Positions 10,215 to 21,524 of a DNA stretch of 64,000 bases are shown here, piece by piece. The stretch spans positions 124,001 to 188,000 of the forward strand of contig KV423920.1 in assembly GCA_001632435.1 (NCBI GenBank), written 5' to 3'. Source of the stretch: Calocera cornea HHB12733. Its lineage: Eukaryota > Basidiomycota > Dacrymycetes > Dacrymycetales > Dacrymycetaceae. Numbering within the stretch: the stretch's first letter is position 1; the number at the start of each line of letters is the position of its first letter. The position numbers and the translations under genes are program-made. The notes below the pieces were generated by a model. That model saw nothing but the letters and a program-made list of their open reading frames with translations, did no database searches and had not been told where the DNA came from.

Positions 10215-10887
10215 GTTGACGTTCGAATGGGAAGGACGAGAGAAAGGCGGGTATGGGAAGCACCGGCCTGCTCCCGTCAGCGTCTTGCGTCAGTTCCGCG
10301 CGCCGTGTCTCTCCGCCGGGGGAGATCTGATTAGGGGCGGCAGATAGAGCCGGGTCCGGCTCGCGGTCGCGGTCGCTGTTGCGGTGCGGTGCGTGGCCGG
10401 GTGGGTGTTCTGTGTGGCCTTCGCGGCCTTCTCGGCAACGCCTTGGCCTGGGGGGCGGTGCAGCGTGCCGCCTGACAGCGCGCGCCGGATCTGAGGGATC
10501 TCACACCGCCCTGTGCTTCTCTGCGCCCGGCCGCCCTTCAAGTTGTCCCCGTGTGGGCGTGTGGGCGGTGATTGGCTCGCCGCAGTGCACCGCCACCGGG
10601 GAAGGCTGGCCTGGCAGCGGCACGGGCACACGCCCCCGGGCTCTGACGACGACGGGCGAGTTCTGGCTCCGGGGCTGAGCCGAGAACCGCAGGAGTGGGG
10701 GTGTGGGTGTGCGTGCGCCCGCCAGCACACCCACTCAGTCCGAGTGGGCACAGACAGCCCACGGCGGCGGTGACAGGCGCAATCTCATCCTCCCATCACG
10801 ATCAGCGGCGTGACGCTGGCTTGTGCCCTGCCCAGTCTATTGGGGGTTCCACGCGACACGGGATCCATACCGAGGTGGGTGTGACGC

Positions 10888-11452
10888 NNNNNNNNNNNNN
10901 NNNNNNNNNNNNNNNNNNNNNNNNNNNNNNNNNNNNNNNNNNNNNNNNNNNNNNNNNNNNNNNNNNNNNNNNNNNNNNNNNNNNNNNNNNNNNNNNNNNN
11001 NNNNNNNNNNNNNNNNNNNNNNNNNNNNNNNNNNNNNNNNNNNNNNNNNNNNNNNNNNNNNNNNNNNNNNNNNNNNNNNNNNNNNNNNNNNNNNNNNNNN
11101 NNNNNNNNNNNNNNNNNNNNNNNNNNNNNNNNNNNNNNNNNNNNNNNNNNNNNNNNNNNNNNNNNNNNNNNNNNNNNNNNNNNNNNNNNNNNNNNNNNNN
11201 NNNNNNNNNNNNNNNNNNNNNNNNNNNNNNNNNNNNNNNNNNNNNNNNNNNNNNNNNNNNNNNNNNNNNNNNNNNNNNNNNNNNNNNNNNNNNNNNNNNN
11301 NNNNNNNNNNNNNNNNNNNNNNNNNNNNNNNNNNNNNNNNNNNNNNNNNNNNNNNNNNNNNNNNNNNNNNNNNNNNNNNNNNNNNNNNNNNNNNNNNNNN
11401 NNNNNNNNNNNNNNNNNNNNNNNNNNNNNNNNNNNNNNNNNNNNNNNNNNNN
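10888..11452. other. assembly gap (565 N)
   Basis: 565 consecutive N. The 5' end of the SSN6 reading frame, including its start codon, is probably inside or just before it. Confidence 1.
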
Positions 11453-14400
11453 GGCCCACCCCCTGTCGGCTCCCTCCCGCTCGACCGCGACCCGCGCGAT
11501 CCACGCGATCTCCGCGACCGCGACCGCGAGCGTGAGCACGTCCAGGCCCCCGCCCACCACCACCACCACCATCACACCCACCACCACACGCCCACCCACG
11601 CCATCCCCACCCCGACGGCAATGCACGCCGCCGCATCGGCCATCGTCAACGGGCCTCCTCCCCCGCCCTCGCACCTCGTTGGCCCGCCCTCCGCCGGCCC
11701 AGACCCGCGCGCAAGGGACTACCCGCCCCCGCCCCAGGGCATCCCGATGGACCATCCCGGCCAGGTGCAGGTGCACCACCACGCGCTGCCACCGCAGCAG
11801 CACATGCAGCACATGCACCCGGCGCACGTCCACCCGGCGCCGCCACCACCGGGGATGCACTACGGCCCCCCGCCGCCGCAGTTTGCCCAGCAGCTCCACC
11901 AGCACCAGATGGCCCCGATCTCGGGCATGCAGGAGCAGACAGACCTCGACGCACTCCTCCGCAGCGGCAGGCAGGACGACGGCTGGAACGCCCCGCGCGG
12001 GATGCGCCGGCCAAGCGAGATCCCCGTCATCCGCGAGCTCGACAAGGCCGACCACGATACGTGGTGCCAGATCGGTGCGGTGCCTTTAATTTTCCGGGAA
12101 ACGCAGCGCGCTCATGATGGATGGGCGGTACAGGCGCGATGGCCGAACAGCTCAACGATCTCGATAGGGCGATGGAGTGCTACCAGCGCGCGCTGAGGCA
12201 TGACCCGGACAGCAAACGCGCTCTGGCCCAGATCGGCGCCATCGCACGCGCAAAGGAGGACTTCCCTACGGTGCGTAGCATATTCCCTCATTTTGCGGCC
12301 ATCGCCTTGCTTCGATCGGCCTTGTGCCTGGTTTTGTTTTGTTTATTGTTATTGGTTCTATTGTTCTACTCTGCGGTAAGTGCGGGAAGCAGCGATGAAG
12401 CACGGTTGCTACGGGTCGAAGAGCTGGGAGGGATATTTATTGTCTCTGTTGTGGTACGTCCCCTCTCCTCCACCTCCTCCCGCCGAGGGGGGTAGCCCAT
12501 GACGAGGGCCGAACCGGGGGCGGTGAGGAAGGATAAACGCATGTGGCTGAATTTTGACACTTTAGGGTTGGCGTGCCCCTCGGGGCAAATGTGCCATACG
12601 TAACGGCTCCAATGGCTGGGCGTATTTGACTTGGGATTGCATGCGAAAAAAGGAACCGCCGGCATTTAATCGGGCGCCATCCGCAAGAAGCAAGGGCCAA
12701 CACGGCGCGTGTGTCATCGAACACGCCCTTGACCCGGTGTTGTCATCCTGCTCAATCAAGGGAGCGACACCCCTGGATTCCATCCACAAGTCGCATGATT
12801 AGCCCCCGTCCGCTTCCTTTAGCCTCCCTTCCCACGCGACCCGCGACCCACCCCGGCGGACACCCCCTTCCCCATCCCTCGGCGCTGCGCGGGTCCCATC
12901 GGGCCTCCCGCGTGGCAGTGTCCGCTGTGGCTCCCTTGAGCCCCGCTCCCGATCCCGCAGCGAGCGTGACCTTGTTTGCTCCCGCCTTCTCTCCCGCACC
13001 CGACCCCTCTCGCGCTTGACAACCCATTCCAGCGCATTACGGAATGTGCTTCCGCTCGGACACTCGCCCATTCCGTGGGCACCTCCTCGCTCTCCTTCTG
13101 CCTTTCCTATTGGCCCTTCCATGGCCCTTCCATTGGCTTCGCCTGTTGCTTCCTTTGCTTCGCATGCGTTTCTCCGCCGGTTATGCAATATGCTGACCTT
13201 TGCCATTCTGCCCTGTCCAGGCCGTCGATTACCTCAGCAGGGTCCTCTCCCTCGACCAGCAGAACGGCGAGCTATGGAGCGCGCTCGGCCACTGCTACCT
13301 CATGCTGGACGTGCTGCCAAAGGCGTACAGCGCCTACCAGCAGGCGCTCTACTGCCTCGCCTCGCCCACGAACGTCAAGCTCTGGTACGGCATCGGCATC
13401 CTCTACGACCGCTACGGCTCGCTCGAGCACGCCGAGGAGGCGTTCACGAGCGTCCTCCGCATGGAAGAAGGCAAGCAGTCCTCGTCCCTCAACGTGAGTC
13501 CCCCCGGGCCTGACCGGCGCCCCACCGCAGACCACGGCCAGAAGGAGCTCACCCTCTTTCAAAAGACGAACGAGGTCTACTTCCGGCTGGGCATCATATA
13601 CAAGCAGCAGCACAAGTACGACCAGAGCTTGGATGTGAGTGCCCCTTTTGCTGAGCCGGGCTGCACGCGGGTCCTGATGCGAAGCAGTGCTTCCAACGTA
13701 TTGCGGATGACCCGCCCGCGCCGCTGAGGCCGTCGGATATCCTCTTCCAAATTGGCCATGTGTATGAGCAGAAGGGAGATGTAAGTACTTTCTGTGGGAG
13801 CTCGAGCTATATGCTGACCGCGACTGCAGTGGGACCGCGCCCGCTCCGCCTACGAACGCGTTCTCCAGGACGTGCCGAACCACGCCAAGGTGCTGCAGCA
13901 GCTCGGCTGGCTCTTCTTCCAGTCCCACACGTCCTTCCACAGCACCGAGAATGCGATCGAGTGCTTGACGCGTAGCCTCGGTGCCGGCAGCTTGAATGGT
14001 TTGTCTCACTGGGGTGATACCAGAGGGTATTCGCTGATGTTTGACAAAGACGAGAGCGACGCCCAGAGCTGGTACCTCCTGGGCCGCGCCTACATGGCTG
14101 CCGAGAAATACAACAAGGCGTACGAGGCGTACCAGCAGGCTGTCTACCGCGACGGCCGGAACCCGACCTTCTGGTGCTCGATCGGCGTGCTCTACTACCA
14201 GATCCAGCAGTTCCGCGACGCCCTCGACGCCTACTCCCGCGCGATCCGCATCAACCCGTACATCTCCGAGGTCTGGTTCGACCTCGGCTGCCTGTACGAG
14301 AGCTGCAACAACCAGATCTCGGACGCCATCGACGCGTACAAGCGCGCGCTCGAGCTCGACACGGACAACCAGGGGATCAAGGACCGTCTGCGGCTCCTGG

Positions 14401-15358
14401 AAGAACACAAGTCGAGTGGCGGGCCACCTCCCCCGCCTCCTCCTGTCCAAGATGTGCATCCAACCGCTTACGCGAGTAGTCAGGGACAGCTCGGGCCGCC
14501 CACCTCCCTGGGCCTGCCGCTCAGCCTCGGCGTACCCTCTCCGCGCTACCCGATCCACGGCGGCGCCCCTCTCCCGCCGATGGCTATTGGCGGCCCCATG
14601 CCTGGCCCGGGCCATCGCATTACCTCACCGAGCGCGTACGGTCCGCCACACGACCCTTTCCGACCGCCGCACATGGCTAGCGCTGAGACGTCCCGTACTG
14701 GTATGGCCCTTGCTCCGATGGACATTGACCGCACTGGCCCGCCACCCACGCATGGCCCCGCTTCTGCCCTGCCTAGCATGGCCCTCGAGCCGCCGTACGT
14801 CCGTGGTGGGCCTCCCTCTGCCGCGGAGATACACTCGATGCAGCAGGCACAGATGGCGCAACAGCAGCAACAGCAGCAGCAGCAGCACGGCCCTCTTCCC
14901 CCCTCCCGTGGGCCGTACGACCAGCAGAGGCACGATCCGCACCGCCCTCCACCGCGTGTCAGCCCGCCCGTGCGCACGCACCAGCACACGAGCAGCTACC
15001 CCTCCCACCACGCACTGCTCAACCCCTCAACCCCTCCCACCCATGCTCAGGCACCGCCGCACTACCCGCCTGGCTACCGTGGGCCCCCGCCTTCGGAGCG
15101 TGATCACCCGATGTGGGACCAGCGTGGGCCACCGTCCGCCCGTCCGCCGTACGACATGCCCTCTCGCCCGATGTACAACGAGACGCCTCCCGCGCCGCCG
15201 ATGCGCGAGAGAGAGCGGGAGCGGGACGGCAGGGAGAGCGAGCTCTCTACGCCCCACAGGGGGTATGACGCGCGAGGCCGCCCGACCTCGCCCAGGGATA
15301 TGAGGCGCCAGGAAGTCAGCCGCTCGCCTGTCGTACCGCATCCCCATGACCCTGCGTG

Positions 15359-15389
<31 letters not shown>

Positions 15390-16988
15390 CAAGCGCAGCA
15401 GCCGATGCCACCGCCTATGCCTACCCCGACCAACCTGCAAAGGAGGTACGACCCTCTGTACGACGGTGCTGAAGACCTTCGCCGGCGCGAGGCGGAGAGG
15501 CGTGAGGTACTTCCTCCCCCTCCTCCGTCTGACCGCATGGACATCGACCGCATGCCCCCGCCGCGCCCTGTGGCTGTCAAGCAGGAGCCGCGCACAGTTC
15601 TGAGCGTGACGCAGGCCGAGGAGGATGCGAGGATGGGGACGGCGAGCCCGCCGCCGAAGGACGGGAAGAAGCGCAAGTCGCGCGGGGCGAAGGACAACGA
15701 GTCGGACGCTGGCAAAGAGAAGAAGCCGAGGCGCTCCAACCCTCGCGGAAGGAAGGAGGAAAACGGATCTTCTCCCGCCCCATCGAGGATGCGTAGCCGG
15801 CAGAAGGACTCGCCAGGGTCGAACCCCCCGAGCTCAAACTCGAACGGTCGCCGGCCTTCCCGGACCTCTGCAACGCCCTCATCTACTGCTCCCCCTCCTC
15901 CTCTGCCACCTCCCATTTCCAGCAGGGTTGTGAACGAGGACTACGACGAGGGAGTGGCCGATACCCTCATTAATCTCTCCAAGTCGCGGCCCGATCCGAC
16001 GATCAGTCCTACTCGGGCCGAACCTCCCCCACCAGCGCCGAGCTCTGCTCCTCTCGGCCCGCCTCCTCCTCCGGTCCCTGCCCCGGCGCCTCCGCCCGTC
16101 TTGGCTGGCCCTCCTCCCCCACCTGCAGTGACGGCCACTACCATCTCTCCGCCTCCCAGGCCCTCTCAGCCGTCTCCCACCGTACTCATGCATGGCCCTG
16201 AACGGCCACCGCCGGCGACCAGCCCGGCAGTGTCCCTACCGGAGCGCCACTCCGTGCCTTTCGGACCCTCCCCTCCTCCTCCCACTGGCTCTCTTCCGTC
16301 GTCGAAGCCTCAGTCCCCCGTAGAGACACGAGCTACCCCGTCGGGCGTGCAGTCACCCACTACTGCCGCGCCCTCAGCTACTCCGGTTTTTCTCGGACCT
16401 CCAAGGCCACCTGAGATGCTGAGGTCAGAATCTAATGGCTCTGTCCCGCCTCTGACTGCCTCTGCCACGCCTGCGGCGTCTTCGCCAGTAGCTGTCATGA
16501 GTCCGAACGGAGCGAACGTGGCTGCTTCCAGGACCGACACGCCGAACGGGATCTCAAATCCGAGGAAGCGGATGACGCCCCCCAGTCCAACGACGGAGGG
16601 TGGGCTCAAGCGCCAAAGGCTCGATGTGCCTTCGCCGCCGCGGGTCACCGAGCCGACGGTTGTTGCAGCAGCACCTGTGGCTGCGGTAGCCGTCCCTCCT
16701 TCTCCTCCTCACTCGCCCGCCCCTCCTCCCATTACCACGTTGGAAGAAGACGTATCTTCGCCCGAGTCCACTCGCAGCCGCAGCCCGGTTGAGCCGTCTG
16801 ATCAGCTGATGGACTCCCGCAACTCTCCTGTCGCTGTACCTCTCAGTCCACCTGCAGACGTGGCCAAGGTTGCCTCTGCGCCCGACGTAGGGGAACCTAT
16901 GGCTGTCGAACCTGCTGCTCCCGAAATCACCAAGATTGCAACAACTGATGGACCCAAAGAAGACAGCCCTATGGACATGGGTGAATAG
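11453..16988 (+). CDS. SSN6: Ssn6/Cyc8 TPR general transcriptional corepressor (5' partial)
   Basis: Seen: a His/Pro-rich N-terminal part, then about ten tetratricopeptide repeats starting at WCQIGAMAEQLNDLDRAM and including GELWSALGHCYLM, LWYGIGILYDRYGSLEHAEEAF, YFRLGIIYKQQHKYDQSL, SWYLLGRAYMAAEKYNKAYE, FWCSIGVLYYQIQQFRDALD and VWFDLGCLYESCNNQ. These match Ssn6/Cyc8 repeat by repeat. A long disordered C-terminus follows, rich in Pro and Gln, with a basic KKRKSR segment. With Tup1 this family forms a corepressor recruited by DNA-binding repressors in the nucleus. Introns: 12075-12133, 12271-13220 (950 bases, unusually long), about 13635-13687, about 13781-13828 and 13981-14049. A possible 37-base intron at 13494-13530 would break the frame, so about 30 extra residues appear to be translated there. 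The start codon is hidden by the gap. Confidence 0.93.
12271..13220 (+). other. 950-base intron inside the SSN6 TPR region
   Basis: The flanking exons read AKEDFPT and AVDYLSRVL, which join exactly as in the family. The donor is GTGCGT and the acceptor CTGTCCAG. The other introns in this gene are about 50-70 bases. The interior is mixed GC-rich and pyrimidine-rich DNA with three CCCTTCCAT-like direct repeats near 13110-13135 and no recognisable protein. Confidence 0.75.
14855..14887 (+). repeat. CAG/CAA tract encoding polyglutamine in SSN6
   Basis: About nine consecutive CAG/CAA codons in the disordered C-terminus. Such tracts vary in length between strains. Confidence 0.85.
15359..15402 (+). 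repeat. second CAG/CAA polyglutamine tract in SSN6
   Basis: More than ten consecutive CAG then CAA codons, read directly. Confidence 0.85.
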
Positions 16989-17376
16989 AGCTCGAGCCTT
17001 GTAGAAAAAGCCTGGTCAGGAAAGACTCCTTAATGCGCACAAACCCATCACGAGTAATTCACGCCCCCTTCTTGCCTTCCACGATGACGATACAGCTCGC
17101 CCAAACCAAACTTCCTTCACTGTGCTTGTGCCTTGGTGTATTCTTTCTGCTTTTTCATGCTGGCTCGTGCTAGAACCCAATACCAGTGTGTCCATAGGTA
17201 CCTGCCGTAGGTTACATGAAATATGAATCCTCTCATTGAACTATGAGTTGTTCCAGGCATTCCCCAAAATAGCCAACTGGTTTCCTGCCTGATACCGAAG
17301 ATGATATCATCCCATGTGTAAAAGATACAACATGCAACACCAAGATACAGCAATCAGAAAGGACAGCAACATGAAA
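16989..17376. other. 3' spacer between convergent SSN6 and SYG1
   Basis: 388 bases, lower in GC, with no credible reading frame. It probably holds the two 3' untranslated regions. Confidence 0.45.
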
Positions 17377-20300
17377 CTACAGGTCCTGCTCGACGACCCT
17401 GCTCGCTTCGCGCTCTCTCGTGCCATCCTCCAGTCCCTTCCTGCCATGGAAGCTCGACGTCCTGGCCGGCTCGCTCTTCTTGCTCCTCCCACTGAGCATG
17501 CTTCTGATGCTGGTCGGACCCTCCTGGTCCGAGTCGTCCGCATCGTCCGCGTCATCGCCGGGCCGTACGGTGTACGGCAACGGGATCTCCTTCGTCACGC
17601 GGTAGCGATCCGCATTACCGATGTGCTCGTTCTCGACGCGGTAGAAGTTCCACTGGAAGCGGCGGAGCGCTTCGAGCACTGCGAACAGCCAGGCGCGGAC
17701 GGTGAGCGAGAGCCCGCCGGTGGGGATGTAGAATACCCATTCGAAGCGGAGGATGATGTTGCTGACCTGGAAAATCATGAGCATTGACGAAGGCAGAATA
17801 TGGATGGTGGGTGCATACAATCGCAAAATAATACAGCGGGACAGCTTCCTTCCCATAGATCAGATCCTCGCGCAAGAACTTGTGTGGCGCTTTGGGTCTC
17901 ATCAATGACCAGTCCATGAGCAGGTCCCAAGAGCAGGTATAGATCGAGCCGATCGTTGCGAACAGGACGTAGACGATGAAGGACGTGTCTCGGCCCGAAC
18001 CTGGCATATCCATCAGCAGAGGTGCAGTTGTGCTATTTTGGGACGTACCGAGATGCCTCCAATGGTAATAGGTTACGTATACCACGATACTGGCGATGTA
18101 CTTGCCCGCCTGTCAGAACTCATGAGCCACCAGGAGCTCCGCAAGTCGATAATGCCCTTACATTCAATAGATGGATCTTGAGTCCCGAGTCTGCCCACCG
18201 GCGCACGCACTGCGAGCACCGGAGCGCATACGGCAGCGCTGAGAGGAAGGCGGCGACCCACGTGTTGGCCGTCCCACACAGGGCGCTCACGCCGTTCCAG
18301 TCGTTGTTGTACGCGCACCCGAACACGTACAGGTTTCCCAGCGTGTACGCCATGCTACAAAACTGGTCGCCGAGCCAGAAGTCTGCGAACTCGACGCGCG
18401 TCGCACCCGAGACGAGGAGGCGGCCGACCATGTACAGGAACCAATAGCGGGCGCGGCGCCTGAGGATTGGGAGGGGGTTGATCAGCATGAGCAGGGCGAA
18501 GACGACCCATGCCAGTGGCCAGGTGTGCGGAGCGACACGCGGGTTGTCGACGAGGCAGTAGGAGAAGAAGAAGCAATAGGCGAGGGTCATGAAGAGGAAT
18601 GCGGGGAGCTCGAAGAACTGCCGGTAGTCGAGGACGGAGCGCACGTCTAGGTCGAAAATGAACACCCAGTTGATGCGTGCGCGCGTCCACGCGCAGAGGT
18701 TGAGCCCGATCAGGAAGACAAACACGGGCAGGATGAAGAGGACACCGTAGATGTTCAGCAGCGAATCCCACTCGGGGACTACTGAGCGCACGTAGGGGTC
18801 GAACGCTGCACAACGTCAGTCACACCCTCACTGTTTCAGCGATTACTTACACCGCACAACGCCAAGTACGATCGCCGGAATGCCCAATCCGACAAACAAC
18901 CCCGCACGAAACGTGGAAAAATGGTGTGTTTTCGGGGTCACCTCCGCCCTGAGCCTATCCCTCGCGCGTTTCCTGTCCCCGCTCACAAACCTATCGGCAT
19001 ACACGACCTCCATCTGGATGCGCAGGTTGTGCAAAGTGTCGGGGTTTGAGATGGGCAGGGGCTCGATGCGCTCGTTCATGTATAGTTTCTGCGCGAAGAG
19101 CACGCCCGTCGTCTTCTCGAATTTCTTGAGCGCTTTGCGGAAGCCGGTGAGGTTGAGGATCTGGTACGGTGGTCAGCGAAGCTCTGTCACTCTCCAAGCC
19201 AACCCGTTCCAGTCCACTGCAGCTCGGCCCATTGCGCTGAACTCAGTCCAGTCCAGTGGACAGCTCAGCTCATCGCGGCCCTTCCCAGCGTAGCCTCTCC
19301 TCTCAAGAAAGGAGAGAACAGGAGAGAACAGGACAAGCAAGAAATGAAGACACCCCCACTCACCCGATAATTATCAAGCAACTCCAACCCCCTATAATAC
19401 TCCTGCAGCGCCTTCTTAAGCCTGCGCTTCGCAGCCACATACCCGTGCGGGTCCAGCGCCTCCCGCTCCTCTGCTATGTCCAGGGAGAGCGCGTCCGTTG
19501 ACCCGGTGAGGAAGCGGAGGCCCTGGGGCAGGTGCGGGAGGTGCGGGAAGTGCGGCGGGGCGGGCGTGCGGGAGGCTACGGCGCCAAAGACGCGTTGTGT
19601 CCAGGGGCCGGAGGGATGTTTGGGGTAGGCGGCCTGCGTCGCAGAGTATCAGCCATCAGCACGCTTCCCCGACCACACCAGGCAGAAAGCGACGCACATA
19701 AAACGCCTCCCGATGCTCCTTGAGCTCCTCCAACTGCCCCAGCAGCAACTGTGCGCGTTCGCGCGCTTCCCGCTCCCGCTCGTTATAGAATGTGCTGACC
19801 TTGTCCAGCTCGGTGTCGAGCTTGTCGAAATAGGAGCGCTCGGCGGGGGTGAGGGTGTGCAGGAGGTCCGAGAGGGTTGATGGCTCGAGCGGGATGCGGG
19901 CTGCCGGACGGGGAATAGGGTATTAGCATATAGCTCGTCAACCGAGCAAGCAAGAAAGCTGGCGAAGGACACGGGTATCCGCAAGGCTCCCCCCGCGCGG
20001 AGAAAGTAGTGCGGAAAAGAAGAAGGACAGAAACACGCACCCCCACTCTTCTGACTGCGCGCCTTCCTGCTCCCCCCACCCCCTCCGAGCGCTGCGCGGA
20101 AGCCGCTCCTGCCCGACCTGTTGCTCTTCGCCGACGCCGACGCGCCGCTGCGTGAGCTCCGGAGCGAGAGGGCGAGGCGAGAGCGGTTTACCGGGAGCAC
20201 TGCCGTGCCTTCGCCTGCCCGATCCCTTTCCCCAACCCCAGCCCGGGGCGTATTGTTGCCGACGGGTCCCTTGCTCCCCGATCCGTCCCCCGGCCCAGTC

Positions 20301-20890
20301 CCGTTCCCAACCTTCCACCCATACCCATACCCCTCCTCCTCATACCCCCCTCCGTCCAACCTCGCAGCGCCGGGCGGGGCCCCACCCTCCGCCGGCACAG
20401 CGCCTCCAAACTCGCCCAGGTCCCGCAGCGTCCCCTCTGTAGCGTCGGTAGCCTCGCTCTCCCTCCTCCCCCGCGGGGTCTGTTCCCCGTCGGGTTGCTT
20501 CCCTTTCCCTTGCGACCCTGGGGAGCCTGGCGATCCCGGGGACCTGGGCGACCTCGGGGACAACGGCGACATCGGCGACAGCGGGGCCACGCTCTCCCCC
20601 TGCGCCGCCAGCGCGTCCGCAGCCGCATACCGCCCATGAGGCCTCGAGGGTCCCGCGCTGCCCGCGTACTCCTGCTCCGCTATGCGCTTCATGAGCTTCT
20701 TCAGCCCGCGGTAGTCGATGTATGCTTTGCGCCATTCTGGGATCTGCGGGCGTGTGTGAGCTCAGCCTCTGGATCCGGGTGAACAGTGGTTGGGAGGGAC
20801 GTACGAGGGAGTCCCGCAGGTACCTATATGCGGGTGATCAGCCACCTCCGAGAGCAGGGATGGATCGGGCGCTCACCTGCCGAACTTCAT
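17377..20890 (-). CDS. SYG1: SPX-EXS membrane protein of the Syg1/XPR1 family
   Basis: The start at 20890 reads MKFGR, joins YLRDSL and then IPEWRKAYIDYRGLKKLMKR across two short introns: the first helix of an SPX domain, the inositol-pyrophosphate/phosphate sensor. A low-complexity Ser/Pro/Gly insert of over 150 residues splits the SPX, followed by later SPX helices (YFDKLDTELDKV, NLTGFRKALKKFEKTT). Multiple membrane segments and an EXS domain follow (VPEWDSLLNIYGVLFILPVFVF, NPLPILRRRARYWFLYMVGRL, GDQFCSMAYTLGN, WADSGLKIHLLN). The C-terminus is basic and Ser-rich. XPR1 exports phosphate; the fungal relative Syg1 was named for suppressing a G-protein defect. It is expected in the plasma or endomembrane. 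Several introns interrupt the gene. It is convergent with SSN6 and codirectional with NOC3. Confidence 0.9.
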
Positions 20891-21524
20891 AGCTCACGCC
20901 TGTATGCAGCAATGTCGCAGAGGGTGTCGTATGTCCGTAATGCAAGGCTATATATCCATGCAATGTAGCGAATGCAGATAATCAATCCAGTCAGCAGTCC
21001 AGAGCGTCCCGAAGCAAGCAGGCAGGCAGTCCGAAGTGCGTGAGAGAGGGGCTCACCCACGCCGCGGGTCCGCGTTGGGCATGTGGCACGTTCCTTCCCG
21101 GAAGGCGCGCCTGCAATTGGAGGTCGCGTGCCCCGAATTGATGACGTACGAACGTGCGTCCTGGATGGGCCAGGGTCCCAGGCGCTGGACGCCGTGCGAT
21201 TTGTTTTTGTAGTTGAGAAGCAACATCGATGGACTTTTCTCGTTTGAGATACGCAGAATGCAGGTGCTGCATGCAGGTGAAGGAAGGCTGCGATAAGCGG
21301 GGAGAAGAGTGTCCGTCTTCCCAGAGGTTCTGAAGAGCTCCATACCCCCAGTGCTTCTGCTTCTGATGTGCCACGATATGGTAATATCCAGGACAACGCC
21401 AATAATAATGCACACAAGTTGGCCAAGCCAGTAGCAAGGTGATGAGTTCTCGCCCGAGCTCAGCACCCCGGAACCCCGTGCCCACAATCTAGCACAATGG
21501 TATCCATCGCTCGCCCTGCATCGC
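20891..21524. other. spacer between SYG1 start and NOC3 stop
   Basis: 634 bases. Frames of 140-180 codons are open on the minus strand, but they overlap each other in different frames and show no domain or codon bias. I see no gene here. It probably contains the SYG1 promoter. Confidence 0.4.

Larger units (their letters stand above)
9175..10887. other. spacer with abrupt composition change and microsatellites
   Basis: Up to about 9290 the sequence resembles the left island. After that it turns strongly GC-rich and G-biased, with many low-complexity tracts: ATTGT repeats (9564-9587), GCGTGC runs (about 9606-9635), GGGACC repeats (about 9820-9845), CCAGAAG/CCGAAG repeats (10021-10060) and GTTATGA repeats (10191-10214). 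Open frames here are long because stop codons are rare in such DNA. None looks like a protein. It probably includes the SSN6 promoter and 5' leader. Confidence 0.5.

Noticed and set aside
10188..10240. Possible tRNA B-box (GTTCGAATGG)
   Set aside because: No matching A box or cloverleaf could be drawn, and the flank is a microsatellite.
9436..10773. Many Arg/Pro/Gly-rich frames in the GC-rich spacer
   Set aside because: Low-complexity DNA with few stop codons; no protein-like composition or start context.
13272..14615. 447-codon minus-strand frame across SSN6
   Set aside because: Shadow of the GC-rich SSN6 exons, and it runs across SSN6 introns.
20887..21487. Minus-strand frames of 140-180 codons between SYG1 and NOC3
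   Set aside because: Mutually overlapping in different frames, without domains or splice structure.
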